DNA of 64,000 nucleotides from Salicibibacter cibarius. GTDB taxonomy: Bacteria > Bacillota > Bacilli > Bacillales > Marinococcaceae. The stretch lies in assembly GCF_016495725.1 (NCBI RefSeq), contig NZ_CP054705.1, positions 930,001 to 994,000 of the forward strand. The letters are read 5' to 3'. The position numbers were made by a program, and so were the translations under genes. The notes beneath the pieces were generated by a model. It had not been told where the DNA came from. It did no database searches and saw only the letters and a list, made by a program, of their open reading frames with translations. Position 1 is the first letter of the stretch. Every line of letters begins with the position of its first letter. This document shows, piece after piece, positions 53,050 through 61,283 of the stretch.

Positions 53050-53340
53050 CGCGGGAATCGGTCGCCATGAACGGGTCATGAGGCCTGAAATCGCTGCGGC
53101 GTCCCGTCTTCGGTCGCCATGAGCGGGTTATGGAGCCCGAAATCGCCGATCCACTCCGGTTTCGGTCATCATGAGTGGTTCATGGAGCCCGGAATCGCCG
53201 AACCTCACCGGCTTCGGTCGCCATGAACGGGTCATTAAGCCCGAAACTGCTAGTCCACTCCAGTTTGGGTCGCCATGAGTGGATCATGAAGCCTGAAAGT
53301 GTCGGCCGTCCCCGGTTTCAGTCACCATGTGTCATGAATC
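53050..53340. repeat. Tandem 52-bp palindromic repeat array, TTTCGG type
   Basis: Six units with an exact 52-bp period (CATGA cores at about 53066, 53118, 53170, 53222, 53274 and 53326). Each unit forms a long imperfect hairpin with outer arms TTTCGG/CCGAAA and the core CCATGA-GCGGG-TCATGG, then about 16 variable bases. Lies between convergent genes and directly before a strong terminator. Confidence 0.92.
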
Positions 53341-53357
53341 CAGTGCGCCAAAATAAG

Positions 53358-53395
53358 AAGCCTGAGTTCTTTTTCGGTGAACTCAGGCTTTTTTT
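53358..53395 (+). terminator. Rho-independent terminator
   Basis: AAGCCTGAGTTC (53358-53369) and GAACTCAGGCTT (53379-53390) form a 12-bp perfect stem followed by seven T. It ends just before the stop codon of the NhaC gene on the other strand. Confidence 0.9.
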
Positions 53396-54946
53396 CTAAG
53401 CATTCGTTTCCTGTTCATTTGGCATTTTTTGCCCGAACATGCGATTCAGCGCAAACGCCAACAGAATTAATGCGACAATCCCTACTAACAGTGACAGCCA
53501 TATGGATTCCGTATACCCGGCAATCACGAAAGCGATAACTCCGCTTGCTCCAGCAGTGAGTGCATAGGGAAGTTGGGTGCGGACGTGATCGACCAAGTCA
53601 CACGATGAACCTGCAGACGAAAGCACGGTCGTATCCGAGATCGGAGAACAATGATCCCCGAAGACCCCTCCACTTAGTACAGCGGCGATCGCCAACGGCA
53701 TCGAGATGTCCAAGGAAGCAGCAATCGGCATCGCGATCGGAATCATAATCGCGAAGGTACCGTACGAAGTGCCGGTTGTAAACGCGACAATCCCGGATAT
53801 GATAAAAATCAGCGCCGGTATAATCGCGGGCGTAAACAACTGCTGAGCGAGGTTGCTCACGTATTCCGCCGTTCCGACTTCCGAGGCGATATCCCCGATC
53901 GACCAGGCAAGGATTAAGATGATAAACACAAGAACCATCCCTTTAATGCCACTCATGTAGATCGATACCGCTTCTTTAAACGAGAATAGTTTTTGCGCCA
54001 ATCCCATAATCAATCCAATCAATCCTGCTGTGAAAGCGGCTAAAAGAATGGATATTGCGCCGTCCGCTTCACCGATGGCAACGACAAAGTCATTTTCCGG
54101 ATATCCGCCCGTCCACAAAAATAGCGGTGGAATCATAGCAAGCAAGACGATCAATGGAACGAGTAAATTCATTAATTTTGGCTTGGAAGTCATTGGCTCT
54201 GCTTGGGTAATTTCATCCGCGGATGGCGGTTGCGCCCCGTCACGTTGAACTTTTCCGCTCGTCATTGTACGGAATTCCGCTTTTGCCATCGGTCCATAAT
54301 CGAGCTTTAGAAAAATTATGACGAAAACGAACAAGACTGCAAAGATGGAGTAAAAATTAAACGGGATCGTCGTCACATAGGCAAAATATTCCGATTGGGA
54401 AATGCCCAGTTCCGCAAATTGGGCACCGATTAATCCCATGACAAACACGACCCAAGTGGACACAGGCACGAGCAGTGCAGTCGGTGCGGAGGTAGAGTCA
54501 ACAATATAAGCAAGTTTTTCCCTTGACACTTTCATGCGATCCGTCACCGAACGCATGACACTCCCCGCTGTTAGCGCATTAAAATAATCATCAATGAATA
54601 AAAGGATGCCTACTCCTCCGGTAGATCCTTGTGCGCCCCGGCGGCTTTTTACTTTCCCGGAAATAAGCTTCGCTAATGCTTCAGCACCTCCGGTTCGTTG
54701 GAAAAATGCCATCAAGACGCCAAATAATGCTACATAAACCAACACGGTAGCATTCCACTCATCTCCGATCACAGGGATAATAAAGTCCTGAAACGTAACA
54801 TAGAAGCCCATCAAGGGATTCCAGTCTGCCAACATCGTTGCCCCGATCCAAACACCGGCAAATAAAGAAGGTATCACATTACGTGTCACAATCGCGAGAA
54901 CGATCGCCAGCAACGGGGGAAGCAACGTTAAAACGCCGAATTCCAT
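53396..54946 (-). CDS. Na+/H+ antiporter NhaC family protein
   Basis: 516 residues with about twelve membrane segments. The signature GGVFGDHCSPISDTTVLSS (19 residues) is the strongest NhaC-family mark; FIDDYFNALTAGSVM is also typical. These carriers exchange Na+ for H+ or couple Na+ and organic anions. ATG 54946 follows AAAGGAGTAGG. In a sodium-rich alkaline niche it would contribute to cytoplasmic pH control. Confidence 0.92.
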   Translation of the reverse strand: MEFGVLTLLPPLLAIVLAIVTRNVIPSLFAGVWIGATMLADWNPLMGFYVTFQDFIIPVIGDEWNATVLVYVALFGVLMAFFQRTGGAEALAKLISGKVKSRRGAQGSTGGVGILLFIDDYFNALTAGSVMRSVTDRMKVSREKLAYIVDSTSAPTALLVPVSTWVVFVMGLIGAQFAELGISQSEYFAYVTTIPFNFYSIFAVLFVFVIIFLKLDYGPMAKAEFRTMTSGKVQRDGAQPPSADEITQAEPMTSKPKLMNLLVPLIVLLAMIPPLFLWTGGYPENDFVVAIGEADGAISILLAAFTAGLIGLIMGLAQKLFSFKEAVSIYMSGIKGMVLVFIILILAWSIGDIASEVGTAEYVSNLAQQLFTPAIIPALIFIISGIVAFTTGTSYGTFAIMIPIAMPIAASLDISMPLAIAAVLSGGVFGDHCSPISDTTVLSSAGSSCDLVDHVRTQLPYALTAGASGVIAFVIAGYTESIWLSLLVGIVALILLAFALNRMFGQKMPNEQETNA

Positions 54947-55063
54947 TCAGTACCTACTCCTTTCATATATGTGTCAATCCCCATGAATTTTATCATTTCC
55001 CTTTACAATATACGAGATTTACCTATCAAAAACCTGCAAATGTTTTGTATTTTTTAATAGAAA

Positions 55064-55092
55064 GACACGTTGACTTACGATGCCAACGTGTC
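55064..55092 (-). terminator. Terminator-like hairpin after the DAACS gene
   Basis: GACACGTTG (55064-55072) and CAACGTGTC (55084-55092) form a perfect 9-bp stem about 10 bp beyond the symporter stop on the minus strand, followed there by a TTTCTATT stretch. Confidence 0.6.
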
Positions 55093-55102
55093 AAACATTA
55101 TT

Positions 55103-56332
55103 TTAGGTGTTCGATTGAAATGCTTTGTCTTTGTATTCGGACCGCTCGACATAAACAGTAGCAGCACTGTCGCCGAGAATGTTCGTGCCGGTTCGGATCA
55201 TATCAAGGATACGGTCGATGGCCGCGACGAGGGCAACCCCTTCGAGCGGCAAACCGACCGCCGTGAGCGTAATGGTCAGCATAATCAATCCCGCTCCGGG
55301 AACACCGGCTGTACCGATGGCAGCAAGTGTTGCCACGACCATTACAGTGCCGATCTCCAAAAAGGAAAGTTGAACCCCGTAAAATTGGGCGATAAACAGG
55401 ACCGCGACGCCGTTATAAAGAGCGGTTCCGTCCATGTTAATGGTCGCGCCGAGAGGGATAACAAAACTGCTCGTTTTGTTGGACACCCCAACGTTCTCTT
55501 GAACGTTTTTCATGGAAAGCGGAATAGTGGCCGCGCTACTCGCGCTTGAGAAAGCAAATAGGAACGCGGGAGTCATCCCTTTAAAAAATTTCAACGGTGA
55601 AATCTTTCCAAGAAATCTGACGGTACTTCCGTAAATGAGCAAAATGTGGAGCAAACAACCAACCGCTAGAGCCGCAATAACCACGAAGAGTGGCATTAAA
55701 ACGGCTAAGCCATGTTCGCCGACCACCGGTGCCAAAATGCCAAACACACCAAGCGGGGCTACCTTCATGATGCCGCCGGTAACTTTAAACATAACCTCGG
55801 CCAGAGCGTCAAAAAAGTTTTTCACTGGTTCCGCGCGCTCCCCGACGAGAAGGATGCCAATCCCTAAGGCTAATGCAAAAAAGATGACTTGCAAGATATC
55901 CGCTTGCGCCATGCCTTCGATAGGGTTCTCAGGCACAATGCTTAAAATCACGTCAACGACATCATCATCTTGTTCTTCAGCGTCCTCCAATTCCTCATCC
56001 ACTTCTTCTTCGGTCGGTGGATCTATATCGGCGACCTCACCGGGGTTGAACAAAAAGCCCATAGACAGCCCAATGCCTACCGCGATGAAAGAAGTGATGA
56101 GAAAATAACCGACCGTTTTTCCGCCGAGGCGAAGCATTTGCTTTCCTGACCCCAGGCTTGTAACCCCGACGATGAGAGAGGCCAACACAAGCGGAACGAT
56201 TACAAATTGAATTAGCCGCAAAAACAGATCGCCCAGAGGTTCCACGACGAAAATGGCTTCGCCGAATATGGCGCCAAATAGGATAGCGAGAATGAATGCG
56301 ATCAAAATTTGATAAACTAAAGAAATTCTCAC
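55103..56332 (-). CDS. Dicarboxylate/amino acid:cation symporter (DAACS family)
   Basis: 409 residues. The serine-rich hairpin SSASSAATIPLSMKNVQENV (20 residues) and the NMDGTALY motif of transmembrane segment 7 are diagnostic of GltP/GltT/DctA carriers, which import glutamate, aspartate or C4-dicarboxylates with Na+ or H+. An extracellular loop near residues 115-150 is unusually acidic (EEEVDEELEDAEEQDDD). Starts at GTG 56332 behind AAAGGGGAG. Single gene. Confidence 0.92.
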   Translation of the reverse strand: MRISLVYQILIAFILAILFGAIFGEAIFVVEPLGDLFLRLIQFVIVPLVLASLIVGVTSLGSGKQMLRLGGKTVGYFLITSFIAVGIGLSMGFLFNPGEVADIDPPTEEEVDEELEDAEEQDDDVVDVILSIVPENPIEGMAQADILQVIFFALALGIGILLVGERAEPVKNFFDALAEVMFKVTGGIMKVAPLGVFGILAPVVGEHGLAVLMPLFVVIAALAVGCLLHILLIYGSTVRFLGKISPLKFFKGMTPAFLFAFSSASSAATIPLSMKNVQENVGVSNKTSSFVIPLGATINMDGTALYNGVAVLFIAQFYGVQLSFLEIGTVMVVATLAAIGTAGVPGAGLIMLTITLTAVGLPLEGVALVAAIDRILDMIRTGTNILGDSAATVYVERSEYKDKAFQSNT

Positions 56333-56647
56333 AGTTAACTCCCCTTTCGGAATAAAAAAAATAGTATAAAAATATAAACGGAAGTAGTTTGCTTCGTATT
56401 TTCTTTTATCTCCCCCAATCTTTCTGATGAAAATACAGTTTCATCCTACACTAGTATATAGGAGGTGACAAGAATGTTACATATAATCATTGTCATTATT
56501 AAATATGAGACATCTCAGGCTTGTAGAACCAATCGTCAGCATTGGAATGAATGAGGGTGAAATAAGTACTTACATTGCCAAAAACAATTTCTCTCTACTT
56601 TTTTTGCTGAAAATGTTATAAATAAAGAAGAGGAGTTGATCACGAAA
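56333..56647. other. Intergenic region before mqnB
   Basis: About 315 bp, AT-rich. The only object of note is the short reading frame at 56474 with a strong ribosome site. A promoter for the mqnBD pair should lie here but no clear -35/-10 pair was fixed. Confidence 0.35.
56474..56554 (+). CDS. Possible 26-residue peptide
   Basis: An ATG preceded at ideal distance by AGGAGGTGACAAG opens a 26-codon frame beginning MLHIIIVIIKYE and ending NRQHWNE. The first part is hydrophobic. The very strong ribosome site is the only evidence; it could be a leader peptide, a small membrane peptide, or the start of a decayed gene. Confidence 0.3.
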   Translation: MLHIIIVIIKYETSQACRTNRQHWNE

Positions 56648-57295
56648 GTGGCAAAAACACTTATTATGACCGCAGTAGAAGTAGAGAAAGAGGCGGTTGA
56701 ACGCGGGATCGGCGAGGGGCAAAATATCGATGTCGCGCTCTGCGGCGTCGGTCCGGCCCAGGCAGCGGCCCGGACTGCTTTTGCTTTGACAAAAGATGAT
56801 TACAACATGGTGATAAGCGCGGGAATCGCTGGCGGTTTTAAAAACAGAGCAGCGATCGGTGACGTGGTTATTGGCGAGCGCCTGATTGCCGCTGACTTGG
56901 GTGCGGAATCATCGACGGAGAGCTTCCTTCCCATCGATGAACTCGGGTTTGGTTCAAACGTGATTGCTGCCGATGCTTCTTCCGCTCAACAAATGGCCAT
57001 CCGATTAAGCGAAAATGGTCAAAAGGTGCGAACAGGAACGATTGTGACGCTCTCGACGGTGACGGGGACGGAGGACACTGCCACGATGCTTATGCAAAGG
57101 TTTACCGATGCTTACGCAGAAGCAATGGAAGGATTCGGTGTCGCTACAGCCGCGGCTGAAAAAAATTTGTCCGTCTTGGAAATCCGTGCGGTTTCCAACC
57201 TCATAGGTCCAAGAGATAAAGAAAACTGGAACATTAAAGAAGCGCTTGCCACGCTTGAGAAGGTGGGAGTTGCTATAAAGGAGATATCCGAATGA
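56648..57295 (+). CDS. mqnB: Futalosine hydrolase MqnB
   Basis: 215 residues of the MTAN/purine nucleosidase superfamily. ISAGIAGGF and the C-terminal region with AMEGFGVATAAAE and EIRAVSNLIGPRD (substrate and catalytic Asp region) match futalosine hydrolase. It cleaves futalosine to dehypoxanthine futalosine and hypoxanthine in the menaquinone pathway alternative to Men genes. GTG 56648 follows AGAGGAG; TTG 56636 would touch that ribosome site. Its stop overlaps the mqnD start by four bases. Confidence 0.92.
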   Translation: MAKTLIMTAVEVEKEAVERGIGEGQNIDVALCGVGPAQAAARTAFALTKDDYNMVISAGIAGGFKNRAAIGDVVIGERLIAADLGAESSTESFLPIDELGFGSNVIAADASSAQQMAIRLSENGQKVRTGTIVTLSTVTGTEDTATMLMQRFTDAYAEAMEGFGVATAAAEKNLSVLEIRAVSNLIGPRDKENWNIKEALATLEKVGVAIKEISE

Positions 57296-58131
57296 AAATC
57301 GCTTATTCCCCGTGCCCGAACGATACATTTGTTTTTCACGCCCTGACCCACGGTTTGATTAAAGGGACACCCCCTTTTGACGTTACCTATGCGGATATCG
57401 ATGTCACGAACCATTTGGCGATTGACGGGGATCCCAAGAAACACGACGTCATGAAAATTTCATTCGCGGCTCTCCCGTGGGTGTTGGAAGATTACGCGTT
57501 ATTATCTTGCGGAGGGGCACTCGGACGCGGCTGCGGCCCACTTGTTTTAACCGCAAACGATGAAAATAATCCGAATGATTTACAAGGCAAACGGGTGGCG
57601 GTCCCGAGCGAACGTTCCACCGCTTACTTATTGTTTCGGCTGTGGACGGCACAGCAAGTGGAAGGCAATATTGGCGACGTCGTTGTAATGCCGTTCCATG
57701 ACATTATGCCGGCCGTACAAAACGGGGACGTAGACGCCGGACTCGTCATCCACGAAGCGCGTTTTACGTACCAAAACTATGGGTTGAAAAAATTAGTCGA
57801 TCTCGGCGATTGGTGGGAAAAAGACACCGGTTACGCGATTCCGTTAGGTGCGATCATTGCCCGCCGCTCCATGGATCGGGAAGCTCTTGCCGGTTGGATC
57901 AAGCAATCGGTGGACTATGCGTGGGAACACCCGGAAGCATCACGGGAATATGTGCGGACTCATGCACAAGAAATGGACGAAGAAGTCGCCCAAAATCATA
58001 TTGATCTATACGTCAATGAATTCACGAAAGAACTGGGCGAAGAAGGCTACGGTGCCGTTGAAGCATTTTTGGGGCGGGCAGCCAAAGAAGGGCTCGTACC
58101 CGACGATCAATTGCACCGGTTGCGTTTTTGA
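57292..58131 (+). CDS. mqnD: 1,4-dihydroxy-6-naphthoate synthase MqnD
   Basis: 279 residues with a periplasmic-binding-protein-like fold. The N-terminus IAYSPCPNDTFVFHAL is a clear signature of MqnD, and GRGCGPLVL and HEARFTY segments follow. It converts cyclic dehypoxanthine futalosine to 1,4-dihydroxy-6-naphthoate. Start overlaps mqnB (ATGA). The remaining genes of the pathway (mqnA, mqnC, mqnE) are not in the window. Confidence 0.93.
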   Translation: MKIAYSPCPNDTFVFHALTHGLIKGTPPFDVTYADIDVTNHLAIDGDPKKHDVMKISFAALPWVLEDYALLSCGGALGRGCGPLVLTANDENNPNDLQGKRVAVPSERSTAYLLFRLWTAQQVEGNIGDVVVMPFHDIMPAVQNGDVDAGLVIHEARFTYQNYGLKKLVDLGDWWEKDTGYAIPLGAIIARRSMDREALAGWIKQSVDYAWEHPEASREYVRTHAQEMDEEVAQNHIDLYVNEFTKELGEEGYGAVEAFLGRAAKEGLVPDDQLHRLRF

Positions 58132-58149
58132 AAAGATTGATAGAGCCGT

Positions 58150-58325
58150 GAAACGTTTATGAAGCCTGAAATTCGACCTGGGTTTCGGTTTCGGTCACCA
58201 TGGAGCGTTTATGAAGCCCGAAATCGTCTCCGCGCCTCGGACCCGGTCGGCAAGAAGCGCTCATGAAGCCCGAAATCGTCTCCACACCTCGGTTACGGTC
58301 GCCATGAAACCACTCATTAACCCTG
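58150..58325. repeat. Tandem 52-bp palindromic repeat array, third locus
   Basis: Three to four units with 52-bp period (equivalent bases at 58159, 58211, 58263; the fourth is shifted by one). Units share CGGTCACCATG, TTATGAAGCCCGAAATCG and the CCGAAA arm with the array at 53050. It lies between mqnD and the rhodanese gene, on the same strand as both. Confidence 0.88.
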
Positions 58326-58362
58326 AACTCCGCGCCATCATAATGAACAAGGAGGAGATCAC

Positions 58363-59208
58363 GTGCACGTTGATTATTTTGTCACAAAAGAATGGCTTCA
58401 CGACCATCTCCATGACCCTAATATTGTGATTGCAGACTGCCGCTATGACCTAAAGGATCCGGAAGCCGGTTGGCAGTCGTATCAAAACGGCCATGTCCCG
58501 GGGGCTATCTTTTTTGATCTAAAAAAAGACCTCTCCGGTTCCGTCGCTACCCACGGCGGAAGGCATCCGTTGCCGGCGGTGGCTGATTTTGCCGCGACGG
58601 TTAGTGCTTCCGGAATCGACACTCATAAACATGTTATCGTCTACGACGACCAGCACGGATCGATGGCGGGACGATTATGGTGGTTGTTACGCTATGTCGG
58701 CCATCCCAGCGTCTCGCTTCTGGATGAGAACTATTCCGAATGGGAGGCCCATGGATACCCGACGAGCATGGAGGTCCCGATTCTTCGGCCGACCAATTTT
58801 GAACCGCAACTACAACCTGACATGCGCGTCGATATAGACGATGTGAAAGAATTAAAAGAAAAAGATAACGTCGCCGTTCTTGATGCGCGGGCACCGGAAC
58901 GTTACCGCGGTGAACGGGAACCGCTGGATAAAAAAGCCGGGCACATTCCGGGGGCAGAAAATTGGTTTTGGAAGGAGAATGTCGGAAGCGAGGGTAAATG
59001 GAAATCAACCGAAGCGCTCGTCGAACGCTTCCGTTCCTTGCGACAGAAAGACGCCGTCGTCGTGTATTGTGGTTCCGGTGTGTCCGCAAATGCGAACATT
59101 ATTGCTTTAAAACAAGCGGGCATCGAAAATGTGAAATTGTACCCCGGGAGTTGGAGCGATTGGGCTTCCTACGATCATAATCCTATTGCCAGGGGAGAAA
59201 AACCGTGA
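58363..59208 (+). CDS. Sulfurtransferase (tandem rhodanese domains)
   Basis: 281 residues with two rhodanese domains: about 8-130, lacking a catalytic Cys, and about 155-275 with catalytic Cys236 in YCGSGVSA. The CGSGV loop resembles 3-mercaptopyruvate sulfurtransferases more than thiosulfate enzymes (CRKGVT). It transfers sulfane sulfur to cyanide or thiol acceptors. GTG 58363 follows AAGGAGGAG. It overlaps the next small gene by four bases. Confidence 0.92.
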   Translation: MHVDYFVTKEWLHDHLHDPNIVIADCRYDLKDPEAGWQSYQNGHVPGAIFFDLKKDLSGSVATHGGRHPLPAVADFAATVSASGIDTHKHVIVYDDQHGSMAGRLWWLLRYVGHPSVSLLDENYSEWEAHGYPTSMEVPILRPTNFEPQLQPDMRVDIDDVKELKEKDNVAVLDARAPERYRGEREPLDKKAGHIPGAENWFWKENVGSEGKWKSTEALVERFRSLRQKDAVVVYCGSGVSANANIIALKQAGIENVKLYPGSWSDWASYDHNPIARGEKP

Positions 59209-59489
59209 ACACATCTGAAAAACTCGATGAATTTGCCGCAAAAATAAATACAAGTCTTGAGCACATTGTAGATTTTACAAGATGCTATCATGTGGTATTA
59301 AAGCCGGAAGGTTATTATGAACTGATGTTTTCCGATGAACAGTTCACATTGAGCGAAAAAAATTTCATCAAACTTCTCGATGGAGATTGGGAGTCCCGCA
59401 AAGGCATTTATGATGGGGCAGCAAAAGTAGAAGGAAAACTGGGGCACGCGCTGAAGTTACGCCAAATCGTAAAAACATATAACGAATAA
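59205..59489 (+). CDS. Conserved-looking small protein of unknown function
   Basis: 94 residues, soluble, mixed helix/strand, acidic, with no motif I recognise. Visible are an N-terminal amphipathic helix (EKLDEFAAKINTSLEHIV), a central YYELMFSDEQFTLSEK stretch and a C-terminal helix with KLRQIVKTY. The GTGA overlap with the rhodanese gene and matching codon use show it is real and translationally coupled. A terminator follows directly. Confidence 0.75.
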   Translation: MNTSEKLDEFAAKINTSLEHIVDFTRCYHVVLKPEGYYELMFSDEQFTLSEKNFIKLLDGDWESRKGIYDGAAKVEGKLGHALKLRQIVKTYNE

Positions 59490-59491
59490 GC

Positions 59492-59526
59492 AAACCCCCT
59501 TCCTGATAGTTGGAAGGGGTTATCCT
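59492..59526. terminator. Bidirectional terminator
   Basis: AACCCCCTTCC and GGAAGGGGTT form a 10-bp stem with a short loop right after the small gene's stop, followed by ATCCTTTATT; the convergent CBS gene ends at its right edge. Confidence 0.8.
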
Positions 59527-59940
59527 TTATTCCTTATGTTCAAATATAAGTGAAGCACAATGTTTAATAATATCGCGGCGTCTTACAATTCCGATAAAAT
59601 ATTCTGAGTCATCTGTGACGGGAATGAAGTTTTGATCCGCTGATAGGGCGATGAGATCTTCCATCTGTGCGTGTATGAAAATAGGTATGTTTTGCACGCG
59701 TAGCGTAATGTCTTTAAGCCTGAGGCTCATCGCTTTGTCGAGCCCCTCTACTTTATTGTCGACGAGCTGCCAAAGGAGATCCCCTTCGGTGACTGTGCCG
59801 GCATACCTTCCTTCCTCATTAACGAGCGGGGCCGCCGTGTAACTATGATGGCGCATTTTTTCAAGTGCTTGTCGTACCGTTGCTTCCGGGCTTAAATATT
59901 TTACTTCTTGTTTTGGCAACAGAAAAAATCCGATGTTCAA
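59527..59940 (-). CDS. CBS-domain-pair protein
   Basis: 137 residues consisting of two CBS domains (about 10-65 and 75-132) and nothing else. Stand-alone CBS pairs such as DarB/CbpB bind AMP, ATP or cyclic di-AMP and regulate partners; whether this one does is unknown. TTG 59940 is chosen because AAAAGGGGG precedes it by about eight bases; TTG 59967 lacks a ribosome site. Confidence 0.85.
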   Translation of the reverse strand: MNIGFFLLPKQEVKYLSPEATVRQALEKMRHHSYTAAPLVNEEGRYAGTVTEGDLLWQLVDNKVEGLDKAMSLRLKDITLRVQNIPIFIHAQMEDLIALSADQNFIPVTDDSEYFIGIVRRRDIIKHCASLIFEHKE

Positions 59941-60101
59941 TCGTAAATTCCCCCTTTTCGTACTCAAAAGCTTGGCTTACAGAGGTGGCGATTTTAGCCG
60001 GTGTGCCTTAAAAAGCTCCGAAGGGAGGAAAGAGCCCCCTCGGATGGAAGTCTACTTAATTATAAGCGGTGGACAAGCTTTCTTGCAATACTGTTCTTGG
60101 A

Positions 60102-61016
60102 CTATAAATCTTCTCCGATAATTTTGACCTCCGTGTGTAAGTCGACGTCGAATTTTTCCTTCACGGTAAGTTGAATATGGTTGATCAATGATAAATAATC
60201 CGTGGCTGTTGCCCGGTCGACGTTAACGATAAAGCCAGCGTGCTTGTCGGAAACTTCGGCGCCGCCAATACGCACTTTTTGCAGGCCGCTATCTTGAATC
60301 AATTTCCCTGCGAAGTGATTGGGCGGGCGTTTAAACACGCTTCCGCATGAGGGGAATTCCAACGGTTGCTTGGATTCCCGTAAATAGGTCAATTCATCCA
60401 TCTTTGCTTTAATGGCATAATACTGTCCGGGCTCTAATCCGAAGACAGCTTCCAAAACGATGTAATCTTTTTTTGATATAATACTGCTTCGGTAAGAAAG
60501 TTCCAATTCTTCATTGCTGAGGGTAATGATTTCTCCTTCTTTTGTTAGGAGCGTTGCATTTACCAATACGTTCGAAACTTCCCCGCCATACGCCCCTGCG
60601 TTCATGACGAGCGCTCCGCCTACGGAACCGGGAATACCACAAGCAAATTCCATCCCTGTCAACGTCTGGCTAAGGGCTGTTCTTGAAACATCAATGATGG
60701 CAGCCCCGCTTTGTGCAATAATGGTGTTTCCTTGAACGGTTATTTTGCTTAAACGGTTAAAGTGCAGGACGACCCCTCTTATTCCGCCGTCTCGGACGAT
60801 CATGTTGGAGCCGTTGCCGAGCATCGTCAGCGGGACCCCTGTTTCGTAAGCAAGAGCGGTCACTGCGCTCGCTTCTTCATACGTATGCGGCAATACGAGA
60901 TAATCTGCCTTGCCCCCGGTTTTCGTGTGCGTATAGTTGTCGAGCGACTCATTTCGACGAATCCTTTCGCTCGGCAACGACAATTTTAAAGCATCATATA
61001 ATTTATCATCACTCAT
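60102..61016 (-). CDS. murB: UDP-N-acetylenolpyruvoylglucosamine reductase MurB
   Basis: 304 residues, normal for the type II MurB of Bacillota. FAD-binding LGNGSNMIVRDGG and GIPGSVGGALVMNAGAYGGE (20 residues) are clear, the catalytic Ser is in SCGSVFKRP, and the C-terminal Glu in TEVKIIGED. It makes UDP-N-acetylmuramate for cell-wall synthesis. It stands alone here rather than in a mur cluster. Confidence 0.95.
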   Translation of the reverse strand: MSDDKLYDALKLSLPSERIRRNESLDNYTHTKTGGKADYLVLPHTYEEASAVTALAYETGVPLTMLGNGSNMIVRDGGIRGVVLHFNRLSKITVQGNTIIAQSGAAIIDVSRTALSQTLTGMEFACGIPGSVGGALVMNAGAYGGEVSNVLVNATLLTKEGEIITLSNEELELSYRSSIISKKDYIVLEAVFGLEPGQYYAIKAKMDELTYLRESKQPLEFPSCGSVFKRPPNHFAGKLIQDSGLQKVRIGGAEVSDKHAGFIVNVDRATATDYLSLINHIQLTVKEKFDVDLHTEVKIIGEDL

Positions 61017-61283
61017 GTTTGTTCACCCTTTGCATTCGATCCATACAAACCTTTCATTATCCATCATAGCAAGGCTACCGTATTTTTGCACTAGATTCAT
61101 TTAAAATGAAGCTAACGTAGCGTTTCTAAAATAATTTATGTCAAAGGCACACATGAAGTGAGCACGGAGGGGTGTCTCTGATTATTTTCGCCTAACTTGA
61201 GCCATTTCAATCGACTGTGTAAAATAAAAACAAGAACCCTCTACATAAATAATATACATCATCATCGAAGAGGATGTGAAACC

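Noticed and set aside
53050-53340. Reading frame through the 52-bp repeats as a repetitive protein
   Set aside because: 52 is not a multiple of three, so no frame keeps the repeat in phase; the region lacks a ribosome site and lies between convergent genes.
53396-54946. Assignment of the NhaC gene as a malate/lactate antiporter
   Set aside because: The family signature alone cannot tell Na+/H+ from Na+-organic anion exchange, so only the family name is used.
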